A stretch of DNA of 58,132 bases from an uncultured Algibacter sp. (GCA_937958265.1 CALGNX010000021.1:1-58132); one strand, 5' to 3'. Shown: positions 9,287-18,263, numbered from the stretch's first letter. The notes: generated from the sequence alone by a model not told the origin. Numbers and translations are program-made.

Positions 9287-9294
9287 TATCTTTG
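9287..9294 (+). promoter_or_regulatory. Bacteroidota -7 element ahead of the GHMP kinase
   Basis: TATCTTTG matches TAnnTTTG exactly and lies 33 bases before the ATG at 9328. TTTTG at 9269-9273 could be the upstream element, though the spacing is shorter than usual. Confidence 0.5.
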
Positions 9295-9327
9295 TTAAAC
9301 ACATTGCCTTAAATAAAACCTATTTAC

Positions 9328-10257
9328 ATGAAAGGACCACTTTTTTATTCAAAAATTCTACTCTTTGGTGAGTATGGTATTATAAAAGACTCCAAAGGTT
9401 TGTCCATACCATATAATTTTTATAATGGCGCTTTAAAGAAGGATGAAAACCCTTCGGAGGATGCAATTAAATCCAACGAAAGCTTAAAGCGGTTTGCCAA
9501 CCACATCATAAACATAAATAAAAACATAGTGGTTTTTGATAATGCACGATTGCAAGCCGATGTAAACTCGGGTATGTATTTCGATTCGTCCATTCCACAA
9601 GGCTATGGTGTTGGCAGTAGTGGTGCATTAGTAGCTGCACTCTACGATAAATATGCTCACGATAAAATAACAGTACTTGAAAATTTAACTAGAGAAAAAT
9701 TATTAAAGTTAAAAACAATATTCGCAGCTATGGAATCTTTTTTTCATGGTAAATCGTCTGGGTTAGACCCTCTAAACAGTTATTTAAGCATTCCTATACT
9801 TATAAATTCTAAAGATAATATAGAGGCTACCGGAATACCTGCACAGCCAAGCGCGGGTAAGGGTGCAGTTTTCTTGTTGGATAGCGGTATTGTAGGAGAA
9901 ACAGCACCTATGGTAAGTCTGTTTATGGAAAACATGAAGCAAGAAGGCTTTCGTAATATGCTAAAGAATCAGTTTATAAAGCATACAGATGCCTGTGTTG
10001 ATGATTTCTTAAAAGGGGATGTTAAGTCCTTATTTAGAAATACAAAAAAGCTATCAAAAATTGTTTTAAATAATTTTAAACCCATGATACCCCAACAGTT
10101 TCACGACTTGTGGCAATCTGGGTTAGAAACTAACGATTATTATTTAAAACTCTGTGGCTCGGGAGGCGGGGGTTACGTACTAGGTTTTACCGAAGATATT
10201 AAAAAAGCCAAAAAATCGCTGTCCAATTATAAGCTAGAAGTGGTTTATAACTTTTAA
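9328..10257 (+). CDS. GHMP kinase, probable mevalonate kinase
   Basis: 309 residues. It begins SKILLFGEYGI, the substrate-side motif of mevalonate kinases, and carries the ATP loop PQGYGVGSSGALVAALY at about 90-106 and the C-terminal glycine loop LCGSGGGGYVLGF. These fit phosphorylation of mevalonate (or phosphomevalonate) with ATP. Placed directly after mvaD and before a prenyltransferase. Flavobacterial copies of this neighbourhood are usually labelled mevalonate kinase; phosphomevalonate kinase cannot be excluded from sequence alone. Confidence 0.8.
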   Translation: MKGPLFYSKILLFGEYGIIKDSKGLSIPYNFYNGALKKDENPSEDAIKSNESLKRFANHIININKNIVVFDNARLQADVNSGMYFDSSIPQGYGVGSSGALVAALYDKYAHDKITVLENLTREKLLKLKTIFAAMESFFHGKSSGLDPLNSYLSIPILINSKDNIEATGIPAQPSAGKGAVFLLDSGIVGETAPMVSLFMENMKQEGFRNMLKNQFIKHTDACVDDFLKGDVKSLFRNTKKLSKIVLNNFKPMIPQQFHDLWQSGLETNDYYLKLCGSGGGGYVLGFTEDIKKAKKSLSNYKLEVVYNF

Positions 10258-10321
10258 ATACCAATTGTAATTTATACTTTAAAAATTTAAAAGATTACAG
10301 GTGTATATCAAATTTTAGCCC

Positions 10322-11224
10322 ATGTTATCCAGGAAACAGAAGCACATTCTACTTAAATTTTTTAGTATGTTTTCTGTAGTACGAGGCTACAATATATTGG
10401 TTGTTGTACTTGCCCAATACCTCACGTCGGTTTATATTTTGGCACACAATATACCTGTAAAACAAGTTGTTTTCGATTTAAATTTACTGGCACTTGTATG
10501 CGCCTCTGCAGTAACAATAGCTGGTGGTTATATTATAAATAATTTTTACGATTCAGAAAAAGATTTAATAAATCGCCCCATAAAATCTAGGTTAGATAGG
10601 CTTGTAAGCCAAAACACAAAACTATCCTTTTACTTAGTACTTAATTTTATAGCTATAATTATGGCAAGCTATGTGTCCTTTAAAGCTGTAATTTTCTTTT
10701 CAATTTATATTTTTGGTATTTGGTTCTATTCGCACAAACTAAAAAAGCTACCATTTATAGGTAACCTAACATCTGCAGTACTTACCATTACACCTTTTTT
10801 TGCCGTTTTTATCTATTACAAAAATTTCGAAACTGTTATTTTTGTACACGCCATATTTTTATTTTTAATGATCGCCATGCGCGAATTAACAAAGGATTTA
10901 GAGAATATTAAAGGCGATATAGCACAAAGTTATATAACAATTCCCGTGGCGTACGGCGAAAAAACATCTAAAACCTTGCTCACTATTTTAGCGGTTTTAA
11001 CCTTAGTACTTATTTCCCTCTTATTGTATCGTTATCAAATGGGCTATATGTATTTCTATTTTTACTTAAGCATATTATTGCTATTAGGTTTCATGTTGTT
11101 GTTATGGCGATCAAAAACGAAAACACAATACTTAATTTTACACAATATTTTAAAATTTATTATTCTAGCAGGTGTTTTTAGTATATTATTAATCGATGTA
11201 AGTATAATTTTAAAAAGGTTATAG
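10322..11224 (+). CDS. UbiA-family prenyltransferase (geranylgeranylglycerol-phosphate geranylgeranyltransferase-like)
   Basis: 300 residues with about eight to nine hydrophobic segments. The two Asp-rich motifs of UbiA enzymes are present: NNFYDSEKDLINRP at about 76-89 and RELTKDLENIKGD at about 188-200. Such enzymes transfer a polyprenyl group to an acceptor in the inner membrane, with Mg2+ held by the Asp motifs. It fits as a consumer of the isoprenoids made by the two preceding genes. Annotation pipelines often name the flavobacterial member after the archaeal lipid enzyme; the true acceptor here is unknown. Confidence 0.8.
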   Translation: MLSRKQKHILLKFFSMFSVVRGYNILVVVLAQYLTSVYILAHNIPVKQVVFDLNLLALVCASAVTIAGGYIINNFYDSEKDLINRPIKSRLDRLVSQNTKLSFYLVLNFIAIIMASYVSFKAVIFFSIYIFGIWFYSHKLKKLPFIGNLTSAVLTITPFFAVFIYYKNFETVIFVHAIFLFLMIAMRELTKDLENIKGDIAQSYITIPVAYGEKTSKTLLTILAVLTLVLISLLLYRYQMGYMYFYFYLSILLLLGFMLLLWRSKTKTQYLILHNILKFIILAGVFSILLIDVSIILKRL

Positions 11225-11230
11225 TTAATT

Positions 11231-11331
11231 GGGGCGTTACCCGAAAAGGGTCGTGCTTTCACTACTCAATCTTTTTGTTTTTTTTGGTAAAAACAAAAAG
11301 GATTTCAAACATATCGTTCAATCACTAACGC
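11231..11331 (+). repeat. Dispersed intergenic repeat, copy 1
   Basis: Begins GGGGCGTTACCC, continues AAGGGTCGTGCTTTC and ends CAATCACTAACGC. In the middle a 12-bp perfect stem (CTTTTTGTTTTT at 11271-11282, AAAAACAAAAAG at 11289-11300) closes a 6-base loop. Two other copies with the same ends occur in reverse orientation at 18303-18387 and 49080-49173. All three are intergenic. Copies of this type are, from memory, common in Flavobacteriaceae genomes. Confidence 0.75.
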
Positions 11332-11380
11332 AAAACAGTAAATCGTTTATGTAAAGTGTACAATCATAAATTATTAAATA

Positions 11381-11388
11381 TATCTTTG
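11381..11388 (+). promoter_or_regulatory. Bacteroidota -7 element ahead of the pseudouridine synthase gene
   Basis: TATCTTTG matches TAnnTTTG exactly, 18 bases before the ATG at 11406, giving a very short leader. Confidence 0.5.
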
Positions 11389-11405
11389 CATAAAATTATT
11401 AAGTC

Positions 11406-12248
11406 ATGAATAGACAGAACGGGAGTAAAGGAAAAGGAAAGCCAGCAGAACAAAAAAGCGAAAGCAAACGTTTTAGAGCCAATGTAAAAGGGAATGCACC
11501 TACCAAGAAAAGCAAAATTGTTCAAAAAAAGAAGGGGAATCCAGACGAAATTCGTCTAAATAAATATGTAGCCAATTCAGGTATGTGTTCACGTCGAGAG
11601 GCCGATGAGCATATTGCTATAGGCTTAGTTTCTGTAAACGGTAAAGTAGTAACCGAAATGGGATTTAAAGTAAAACTAGGAGACGAGGTACGTTACGATG
11701 GTGCTAGAATAAATCCGGAGAAAAAGGCATACGTATTATTAAATAAACCAAAAGGTTTTGCTACAACAACTAGTGAGGGTAAAGGGAGAACAGTTATGGA
11801 TTTAGTAGCCAATGCAACCGACTCTCGAATAAAACCGATAGGGCGTTTAGGAAGAAATTCAAAAGGCTTACTTCTATTTACTAACGATGATGCTATAACA
11901 GCTAAATTCACAAATTCAAAAAATGGTGTTGCGCGTTTATTCCATATTGAATTAGATAAAAATTTAAGGCTAGAAGATTTAAAAAAGATTCAGGGTGGCT
12001 TTAAATTTGAAGATAAATTTATAGAAGTAGAGGAGATAAGCTATATAGATAATGCTTCGAAAAGAGAAATAGGTTTAAAAATAAAAAACACAGGAAATAC
12101 TATTATTAGAACAATTTTCGAATATTTTAAATACGAAATTGTAAGCCTAGATTGTGTAGCAATAGGGCATTTAACAAAAAAAGATATTCCACGAGGCAGT
12201 TGGAAACATTTAACAGAGCAGGAGTTAAATACTTTAAAAATGCTTTAA
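11406..12248 (+). CDS. RluB/RsuA-type pseudouridine synthase, probably catalytically impaired
   Basis: 280 residues. A basic, low-complexity N-terminus (1-50) precedes an S4 RNA-binding domain (IRLNKYVANSGMCSRREADE) and an RsuA-type synthase domain. The active-site block reads GRLGRNSKGLLLFTND at about residue 145; the family has GRLD, with the Asp being the nucleophilic catalyst, so the codon GGA here replaces it. The C-terminal RNA-contact region, usually 'NRIVRRIFEH' with 'LDRV', reads NTIIRTIFEY and LDCVAI. The reading frame is otherwise intact and ends normally with KKDIPRGSWKHLTEQEL. It may be an RNA-binding protein without synthase activity, or a lineage-wide variant. Confidence 0.8.
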   Translation: MNRQNGSKGKGKPAEQKSESKRFRANVKGNAPTKKSKIVQKKKGNPDEIRLNKYVANSGMCSRREADEHIAIGLVSVNGKVVTEMGFKVKLGDEVRYDGARINPEKKAYVLLNKPKGFATTTSEGKGRTVMDLVANATDSRIKPIGRLGRNSKGLLLFTNDDAITAKFTNSKNGVARLFHIELDKNLRLEDLKKIQGGFKFEDKFIEVEEISYIDNASKREIGLKIKNTGNTIIRTIFEYFKYEIVSLDCVAIGHLTKKDIPRGSWKHLTEQELNTLKML

Positions 12249-12431
12249 TTATTAGCTTACTATATAGCTCTAGATTTAAGGGGTTTTTAATAAAAGATGT
12301 TTTAAAATTAAGTAACTATATTAGTAGTGCTAGGAATGGGGTTAAAAACCGTTTTTTGTTAGGCAGCGTTACCAATATTTACGGCTTAATTTAGCAATCT
12401 AAAATTAAATTTAATTCTTAAAATTTATATC

Positions 12432-12809
12432 ATGAAAAAGAAAATTTTAATAATGGCTTTTAGTGTACTTGTGTTGTTTGTTTCACTTTCAAGCTTTAAC
12501 GCTCAGCGCTCTCAAAACCAAATGAAAATAGGTGCTCAGGAGGTAAATACGATGGATGCTTCATACATAGGGTACAGCGCAAACGGTTATAGATTTACGA
12601 CTTACATAAACGACGAATTACAGATTTTTGTGTTTCAAAAGGTGGCCGATGGTGTATTAAGTAAATTCGATTTGAAATCGAATAAACTTATAAATTATAG
12701 CTTTAATATTACTTACCAGAGGCAAAGCGCAAAGGTTGCTACTACTGGTGGTAGTAATAGTGATGCAGAACAAATTAACGTTATTACCAAGTTAGAAAAT
12801 AATTATTAA
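12432..12809 (+). CDS. Small secreted protein of unknown function
   Basis: 125 residues with a clear Sec signal peptide (MKKKILIMAFSVLVLFVSLS, then SFNAQ), so it is probably periplasmic or secreted. The mature part is strand-rich (GYSANGYRFTTYINDELQIF, ISYSFNITYQ-like) and Asn/Ser-rich at the end. I recognise no family. It stands alone, 180 bases after the pseudouridine synthase gene and followed by a hairpin. Confidence 0.7.
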   Translation: MKKKILIMAFSVLVLFVSLSSFNAQRSQNQMKIGAQEVNTMDASYIGYSANGYRFTTYINDELQIFVFQKVADGVLSKFDLKSNKLINYSFNITYQRQSAKVATTGGSNSDAEQINVITKLENNY

Positions 12810-12864
12810 TACCTTCTTGTTTTTACTATAAACACGAATTCCTTTGTGTGTAAGTAGTTGTTTT

Positions 12865-12894
12865 ATAAGGCGTTGTATAAGCTACGCGCCTTAT
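12865..12894 (+). terminator. Candidate terminator hairpin
   Basis: ATAAGGCG at 12865-12872 pairs perfectly with CGCCTTAT at 12887-12894 around a 14-base loop, followed by ATTTTG. It lies 55 bases after the small secreted protein gene. The trailing T-run is short. Confidence 0.4.
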
Positions 12895-13309
12895 ATTTTG
12901 CAAATAGTGTTGTTTTCTTAAAAACGCTTTAAGCAATAAAAGCAGCAAATACGGGCCTTTCCATAAGAAAATCTAGAAAATAAATTAATTCTTTAAAATT
13001 TGTAAAAAGCTTTGCTTTTTAAAGAAATAAATTAAATTTGCTAAGTTCTTTTTGATAAAACAAAATGAATAGCTTAACACTTTTGAACCTTGTTTCTATG
13101 TTCGGGTTTTTGAAAAATTTGAAGTCATTTTCAAAGACAGCTTACAGATTAAGCAACCGGATTTTAAAGCTCACTTCGCTTTCTCCTATACATTTCGTAC
13201 AGCGTAAGCACGCCTTTATGCCTACTACCGAAAAAGAATTTCGTATTTGATTTCATAACTTTTTTTTTTACTAGCAACGTAATAATTTTTTATTACTATT
13301 AAAACAACA
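12895..13309. other. Gene-poor interval with one doubtful small ORF
   Basis: No convincing gene. A 61-codon plus-strand frame at 13065-13250 (beginning MNSLTLLNLVSMFGFLKNLK and ending EKEFRI) could be a small gene or a remnant: it has no visible promoter and no family resemblance I can defend. A 7-bp hairpin AAAAAGC/GCTTTTT sits at 13004-13020. Confidence 0.4.
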
Positions 13310-13343
13310 TTAGATAAAGTGCGCTTTTGCGCTTTTTGTCTAA
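13310..13343 (+). promoter_or_regulatory. Long stem-loop just upstream of the polyamine operon
   Basis: TTAGATAAAGTGCGC (13310-13324) faces GCGCTTTTTGTCTAA (13329-13343) across a TTTT loop. Fifteen positions pair, two as G-T wobbles and one mismatched. It lies 34 bases before the ATG at 13378 and is followed by TATTTTTT. It could be a terminator for upstream transcription or an attenuator-like leader element. Confidence 0.45.
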
Positions 13344-13377
13344 TATTTTTTACATGCGTTATTTTAAAAATTAAAGA

Positions 13378-14826
13378 ATGAACACTAAATATATAGATTT
13401 AATAAACCAGACCTACGATACTCCAGAAGGTGAGTTTAAGGTGAATAAAGGGCAATTGCATTTTCATGATATTGATTTAATGGAATTAATAAAGGAATAT
13501 GGCGCACCCCTAAAGTTTACGTATTTGCCACAAATTTCTAATAACATAAATAGAGCCAAAAATTGGTTTTCTAATGCTATTAAAAAGCATAATTATAAGG
13601 GTACTTATAATTATTGCTATTGCACAAAAAGTAGCCATTTTAAGCATGTGCTAGATGAGGCTTTAAGCAATGATATACATATTGAAACATCATCTGCTTT
13701 TGATATTGATATTGTAGAAAACCTAAAAGCTGAAGGTAAGATTACAGATAATACATTTGTTATAAGTAACGGTTTCAAGCGTTCACAGTATGTTACCAAT
13801 ATTGCACGTTTAATAAATAACGGACATAAAAATGCGATACCAATAATAGATAATTACGAAGAGATTGAACTGCTTGCTAACGAAATTCATGGCAAATTTA
13901 ATGTAGGTATAAGAATTGCTTCTGAAGAAGAGCCTAAATTTGAATTTTATACATCCCGTTTAGGAATTGGGTACAAAAACATCGTGCCTTTCTATAAAAA
14001 TCAAATAGCGAATAATAGTAAGGTGGACCTTAAAATGCTGCATTTTTTTATTAATACAGGAATTCGCGATACATCATACTATTGGAACGAACTCTTAAAA
14101 TGTTTAAAGGTGTATACGAGCTTAAAAAAGATATGTCCTACTTTAAATAGTTTAAATATTGGTGGCGGTTTTCCAATTAAAAATTCTTTGGCTTTCGAGT
14201 TCGATTATGAGTACATGGTTGATGAAATTATTAATCAAATTAAACTAATCTGTGCAGAGGAAGGTGTGGATGTACCAAACATATTTACAGAGTTTGGAAG
14301 TTTTACAGTTGGCGAAAGTGGCGGCGCTATTTACGAAGTACTCTACCAAAAACAACAAAACGATCGTGAAAAATGGAACATGATTAATTCTTCATTTATA
14401 ACAACCTTGCCAGATACTTGGGCTATAAATAAGCGTTTTATTATGTTAGCGATAAATCGTTGGCAAGATAGTTACGAACGTGTTTTATTGGGCGGTTTAA
14501 CCTGCGATAGTGACGATTATTATAATAGTGAGCAAAACATGAATGCTATTTATATGCCTAAATATAGCAAGGAGAAACCCTTGTATATTGGTTTTTTTAA
14601 TACGGGTGCTTATCAAGAAACTATAGGTGGTTTTGGGGGCTTGCAACATTGTTTAATACCATCGCCAAAACACGTGTTAATTAATAGAGATAACAACGGG
14701 AATTTAACCACGTCATTATTTGCAGAACAACAAAAAAGTGAAGACTTATTAAATATATTAGGTTATAAGAAGCGTAACGATGCTGAACATAAAAACCACG
14801 AATTAGAAGGTGCCAACAACAAATAA
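13378..14826 (+). CDS. speA: Arginine decarboxylase (fold type III, PLP)
   Basis: 482 residues, the first gene of the polyamine operon. It is an alanine-racemase-fold decarboxylase in which the pyridoxal-phosphate lysine is Lys84 in YCTKSSHF. Downstream features include HIETSSAFDIDIV, the glycine-rich phosphate-binding stretch NIGGGFPI (about 260) and FTEFGSFTVGESG (about 305). It should convert arginine to agmatine in the cytoplasm. It is shorter than the ~650-residue E. coli SpeA and resembles the compact form found in Bacteroidota. The agmatinase gene starting two bases after the stop supports arginine rather than diaminopimelate, ornithine or lysine as substrate. Confidence 0.85.
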   Translation: MNTKYIDLINQTYDTPEGEFKVNKGQLHFHDIDLMELIKEYGAPLKFTYLPQISNNINRAKNWFSNAIKKHNYKGTYNYCYCTKSSHFKHVLDEALSNDIHIETSSAFDIDIVENLKAEGKITDNTFVISNGFKRSQYVTNIARLINNGHKNAIPIIDNYEEIELLANEIHGKFNVGIRIASEEEPKFEFYTSRLGIGYKNIVPFYKNQIANNSKVDLKMLHFFINTGIRDTSYYWNELLKCLKVYTSLKKICPTLNSLNIGGGFPIKNSLAFEFDYEYMVDEIINQIKLICAEEGVDVPNIFTEFGSFTVGESGGAIYEVLYQKQQNDREKWNMINSSFITTLPDTWAINKRFIMLAINRWQDSYERVLLGGLTCDSDDYYNSEQNMNAIYMPKYSKEKPLYIGFFNTGAYQETIGGFGGLQHCLIPSPKHVLINRDNNGNLTTSLFAEQQKSEDLLNILGYKKRNDAEHKNHELEGANNK

Positions 14827-14827
14827 A

Positions 14828-15763
14828 ATGGGAAAAACATACGCTGGTATTCCAGAAAAATTAGCAAAATTAGAACAAGCAAAAATTGTTTTAATTCCTG
14901 TGCCTTATGATGGTACAAGCACATGGCAGAAGGGATCGGATAAAGGCCCAGATGCTTTTCTAGAAGCTTCAGAAAATATGGAGCTTTATGATATTGAAAC
15001 AGCTACAGAGGTATATAAACAAGGTGTTTATTTGGCCGATGCAGTAACAGAAGCCAGTTCGCCAGAGCATATGGTTAATGCTGTGCATGAAACTACTAAA
15101 AAATATATTAAAAAAAATAAGTTTGTAACTGTGTTTGGTGGCGAGCATTCTATATCTATAGGTACTATTAGAGCTTTTAACGAAATGTTTTCTAACCTAA
15201 CTGTATTACATATTGATGCACATGCCGATTTAAGAAAAAGTTACGATGGCTCTACTTGTAACCATGCATGTGCGGTATATGAAGCTAGCCAAACTACAAA
15301 CTTAATACAAGTGGGTATACGCTCTATGGACGTTATGGAAAAAACGGTTATGGATCTAGATAAAACCTATTTTGCACACGATATGAATGTAGATGATACA
15401 TGGATGGATTCGGCAATTAATCAAATGACAGATAATGTTTTTATAACGTTTGATTTAGATGCCTTCGATCCATCTATTTTACCAAGTACAGGTACACCAG
15501 AGCCTGGGGGATTGTTATGGTACGAAACTTTAGAGTTTTTAAAGCAGGTTTTTGAAGAAAAAAATGTGGTAGGATTGGATATAGTTGAATTGTGCCCAAA
15601 TGAGAATGAGAAATCATCGGACTTTTTAGCAGCAAAGCTTTATTACAAAATGTTAAGTTATAAGTTTATGCATAATAAAACGGAAGGTGAGTTTGATAAT
15701 ACTTATGGGATTACAAAAGAAAAGAAGACTATTTTAAAATTTAATAATGATGACAACAACTAA
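14828..15763 (+). CDS. speB: Agmatinase
   Basis: 311 residues from the chosen ATG. An earlier in-frame ATG at 14810 would overlap the decarboxylase gene, but the MGKTYAGIP start matches the usual family N-terminus. Ureohydrolase manganese ligands are visible in FGGEHSI, HIDAHADL and TFDLDAFDPS, followed by TGTPEPGG. The enzyme hydrolyses agmatine to putrescine and urea, taking the product of the preceding gene. Its last 17 bases overlap the deoxyhypusine-synthase-like gene, implying coupled translation. Confidence 0.9.
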   Translation: MGKTYAGIPEKLAKLEQAKIVLIPVPYDGTSTWQKGSDKGPDAFLEASENMELYDIETATEVYKQGVYLADAVTEASSPEHMVNAVHETTKKYIKKNKFVTVFGGEHSISIGTIRAFNEMFSNLTVLHIDAHADLRKSYDGSTCNHACAVYEASQTTNLIQVGIRSMDVMEKTVMDLDKTYFAHDMNVDDTWMDSAINQMTDNVFITFDLDAFDPSILPSTGTPEPGGLLWYETLEFLKQVFEEKNVVGLDIVELCPNENEKSSDFLAAKLYYKMLSYKFMHNKTEGEFDNTYGITKEKKTILKFNNDDNN

Positions 15764-16727
15764 AGGACCAATATCACAATTTATAGAAAAGCACTATTTG
15801 CATTTTAATGCTGCAGCCCTTGTAGATGCTGCAAAAGGTTATGAGGCACAACTAGAGTCTGGAGCTAAAATGTTAGTGTCGCTTGCAGGTGCTATGAGTA
15901 CCGCAGAGTTAGGTAAAAGTTTTGCAGAGATGATTCGTCAAGATAAGGTGCAAATTATTTCATGTACAGGAGCGAATCTTGAAGAGGATATTATGAATTT
16001 AGTAGCACATTCACATTATAAACGTGTGCCTAACTATCGTGATTTAACACCGCAAGACGAGTGGGATTTGTTAGAAAAAGGCTTAAATCGTGTTACAGAT
16101 ACCTGTATTCCAGAAGAAGAAGCATTTAGGCGGTTGCAAGTACATATTGTTAAAATATGGAAAGATGCGGAAGCCAGTGGCAAACGTTTTTTACCACATG
16201 AGTATATGTATAAAATGTTGTTGTCTGGTGTTTTGGAGGAGTATTACGAAATTGATTTAAAAGACTCATGGATGTACGCTGCTGCAGAAAAAAACCTTCC
16301 TATTGTATGCCCAGGATGGGAAGACAGCACAATGGGTAATATTTTTGCTAGCTACGTGTTAAAAGGTGAATTAAAGGCAAGTACTGTAAAATCTGGAATT
16401 GAGTACATGACCTTTCTTGCAGATTGGTATACGGCTAATTCTAAAAAAGGTATTGGATTTTTTCAAATTGGTGGTGGTATTGCTGGTGATTTTCCAATTT
16501 GTGTCGTGCCTATGTTGTACCAAGATATGGAGCGTCCTGAAACACCGTTTTGGAGTTATTTTTGTCAAATTAGTGATAGTACAACAAGTTACGGGTCGTA
16601 TTCAGGGGCTGTACCTAATGAAAAAATTACCTGGGGTAAATTGGATATCAATACACCTAAGTTTATAATAGAAAGTGATGCTACCATTGTAGCACCATTA
16701 ATTTTTGCTTACTTGTTAGGTCAATAA
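15747..16727 (+). CDS. Deoxyhypusine-synthase-like enzyme (probable homospermidine synthase)
   Basis: 326 residues of the deoxyhypusine synthase family, which moves the aminobutyl group of spermidine in an NAD-dependent reaction. The catalytic-lysine motif TWGK is present (Lys298), with NAD-binding segments SLAGAMSTAELG and SCTGANLEEDI near the N-terminus. Bacteria lack eIF5A, and bacterial members have been associated with homospermidine or related polyamine synthesis. Directly after agmatinase, putrescine is the natural substrate, so homospermidine formation is the likeliest role (inference). ATG codons at 15747 and 15750 are both possible starts. Confidence 0.82.
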   Translation: MMTTTKGPISQFIEKHYLHFNAAALVDAAKGYEAQLESGAKMLVSLAGAMSTAELGKSFAEMIRQDKVQIISCTGANLEEDIMNLVAHSHYKRVPNYRDLTPQDEWDLLEKGLNRVTDTCIPEEEAFRRLQVHIVKIWKDAEASGKRFLPHEYMYKMLLSGVLEEYYEIDLKDSWMYAAAEKNLPIVCPGWEDSTMGNIFASYVLKGELKASTVKSGIEYMTFLADWYTANSKKGIGFFQIGGGIAGDFPICVVPMLYQDMERPETPFWSYFCQISDSTTSYGSYSGAVPNEKITWGKLDINTPKFIIESDATIVAPLIFAYLLGQ

Positions 16728-16730
16728 ACC

Positions 16731-18263
16731 ATGGAAGAAAACAAGATTAAAAATATAGAGTTAAAATACTTAACGGTTAATGATTTTGAGGAATTAAAAG
16801 CAGCAACTTTAGAGTCTTACGGAGGTGTTTTAGATTCCTATTGGAAGAAAGATCATATCCAAAAGTTAACTTCAATGTTCCCAGAAGGCCAGGTAGTTAT
16901 TAAAATTGATGGTAACTTGGCGGGTTGTGCGCTATCTCTTATTGTAGATTATGATAGGTTGGATGATAACCATACCTATAATGATATTATTTCTGGTGAA
17001 TCGTTTAAAAATCATGACCCGAATGGCGATGTTATTTATGGTATTGATGTGTTTATAAAACCAGAATACCGCGGTTTACGTTTAGGTAGAAGATTGTATG
17101 ATTATAGAAAAGAAGTTTGCGAAAATTTAAACCTTAAAAGTATTGTTTTTGGTGGGCGTATGCCTAATTTTCACAAGTATAAAGAGCTTACGCCTAAGGA
17201 GTATATTGAAAAAGTTAAACGTAAAGAAATTCATGATCCTGTTTTAAATTTTCAAATTTCTAACGATTTTCACCCCGTTCGTGTGCTTAAAAATTACCTA
17301 GAAGGCGATACAGCATCTAAGGAATATGCAGTTTTAATGGAATGGGATAATATTTATTATACCAAACCAAGTAAAAAAGCGGCGTCTGTAAAAACGGTTG
17401 TAAGGTTGGGGTTAATTCAGTGGCAAATGCGACCTTATAAAGACTTAGATGCTTTAATGCAGCAGGTTGAATATTTTATAGATAGTGTGGCGGCATACCG
17501 CTCTGATTTTGCTGTATTTCCAGAGTTTTTTAATGCACCATTAATGGCAGAGTTTAACCATTTACACGAGCCAGATGCTATTAGAGAGTTGGCAAAGTTT
17601 ACAGAAACTATTGTTAATAAGCTTAAGCAACTTTCTATTTCTTATAATATTAATATTATTTCGGGTAGTATGCCAGAGTTGGTGGACCATAAATTGTATA
17701 ATGTGGGTTATTTATGCAGGCGCGATGGTAGTTTTGAGCGTTATGAAAAAATACATGTAACACCAGATGAAGCTAAAGTTTGGGGTATGCAACGTGGTAA
17801 TAATTTACAAACCTTTGAAACGGATTGCGGTAAAATAGGGATATTAATTTGTTATGATTCTGAATTTCCAGAGTTATCACGCTTATTAGCGGATGAGGGT
17901 ATGGATATTTTATTTATTCCATTTTTAACAGATACCCAAAATGGATACTCACGAGTAAGGCTATGTGCGCAGGCTCGTGCTGTAGAAAACGAATGTTATG
18001 TTGCGATATCTGGAAGTGTAGGTAATTTGCCAAATGTAAATAATATGGATATTCAATATGCCCAGTCTGCGGTGTTTACGCCATGCGATTTTTCGTTTCC
18101 TAGTAATGGGATTAAGGCGGAGGCAACTACTAATACAGAAATGATTTTGGTTGCAGATGTAGATTTGAGTTTATTAAGCCAGTTGCACTCGCATGGAGCC
18201 GTTAAGAATTTAAAGGATAGGCGAAAGGATGTATATGATGTTATTCGAGTAATTGCAAAATAA
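16731..18263 (+). CDS. GNAT acetyltransferase fused to carbon-nitrogen hydrolase
   Basis: 510 residues, two domains. Residues ~5-205 form a GNAT acetyltransferase with the CoA loop YRGLRLGRRLYDYR. Residues ~220-505 form a nitrilase-superfamily amidohydrolase with the complete triad: Glu265 (VFPEFF), Lys340 (YEKIHV) and Cys374 (ILICYDSEFPE). It starts three bases after the deoxyhypusine-synthase-like gene and closes the operon. A role in acetylating polyamines or removing amide or carbamoyl groups from their derivatives fits the context but is unproven. Fusions of this order are known across bacteria and often annotated as bifunctional. Confidence 0.85.
   Translation: MEENKIKNIELKYLTVNDFEELKAATLESYGGVLDSYWKKDHIQKLTSMFPEGQVVIKIDGNLAGCALSLIVDYDRLDDNHTYNDIISGESFKNHDPNGDVIYGIDVFIKPEYRGLRLGRRLYDYRKEVCENLNLKSIVFGGRMPNFHKYKELTPKEYIEKVKRKEIHDPVLNFQISNDFHPVRVLKNYLEGDTASKEYAVLMEWDNIYYTKPSKKAASVKTVVRLGLIQWQMRPYKDLDALMQQVEYFIDSVAAYRSDFAVFPEFFNAPLMAEFNHLHEPDAIRELAKFTETIVNKLKQLSISYNINIISGSMPELVDHKLYNVGYLCRRDGSFERYEKIHVTPDEAKVWGMQRGNNLQTFETDCGKIGILICYDSEFPELSRLLADEGMDILFIPFLTDTQNGYSRVRLCAQARAVENECYVAISGSVGNLPNVNNMDIQYAQSAVFTPCDFSFPSNGIKAEATTNTEMILVADVDLSLLSQLHSHGAVKNLKDRRKDVYDVIRVIAK

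Noticed and set aside
12152-12394. 80-codon frame overlapping the end of the pseudouridine synthase gene
   Set aside because: Half of it is the shifted frame of that gene, it has no promoter of its own, and the product is not recognisable.
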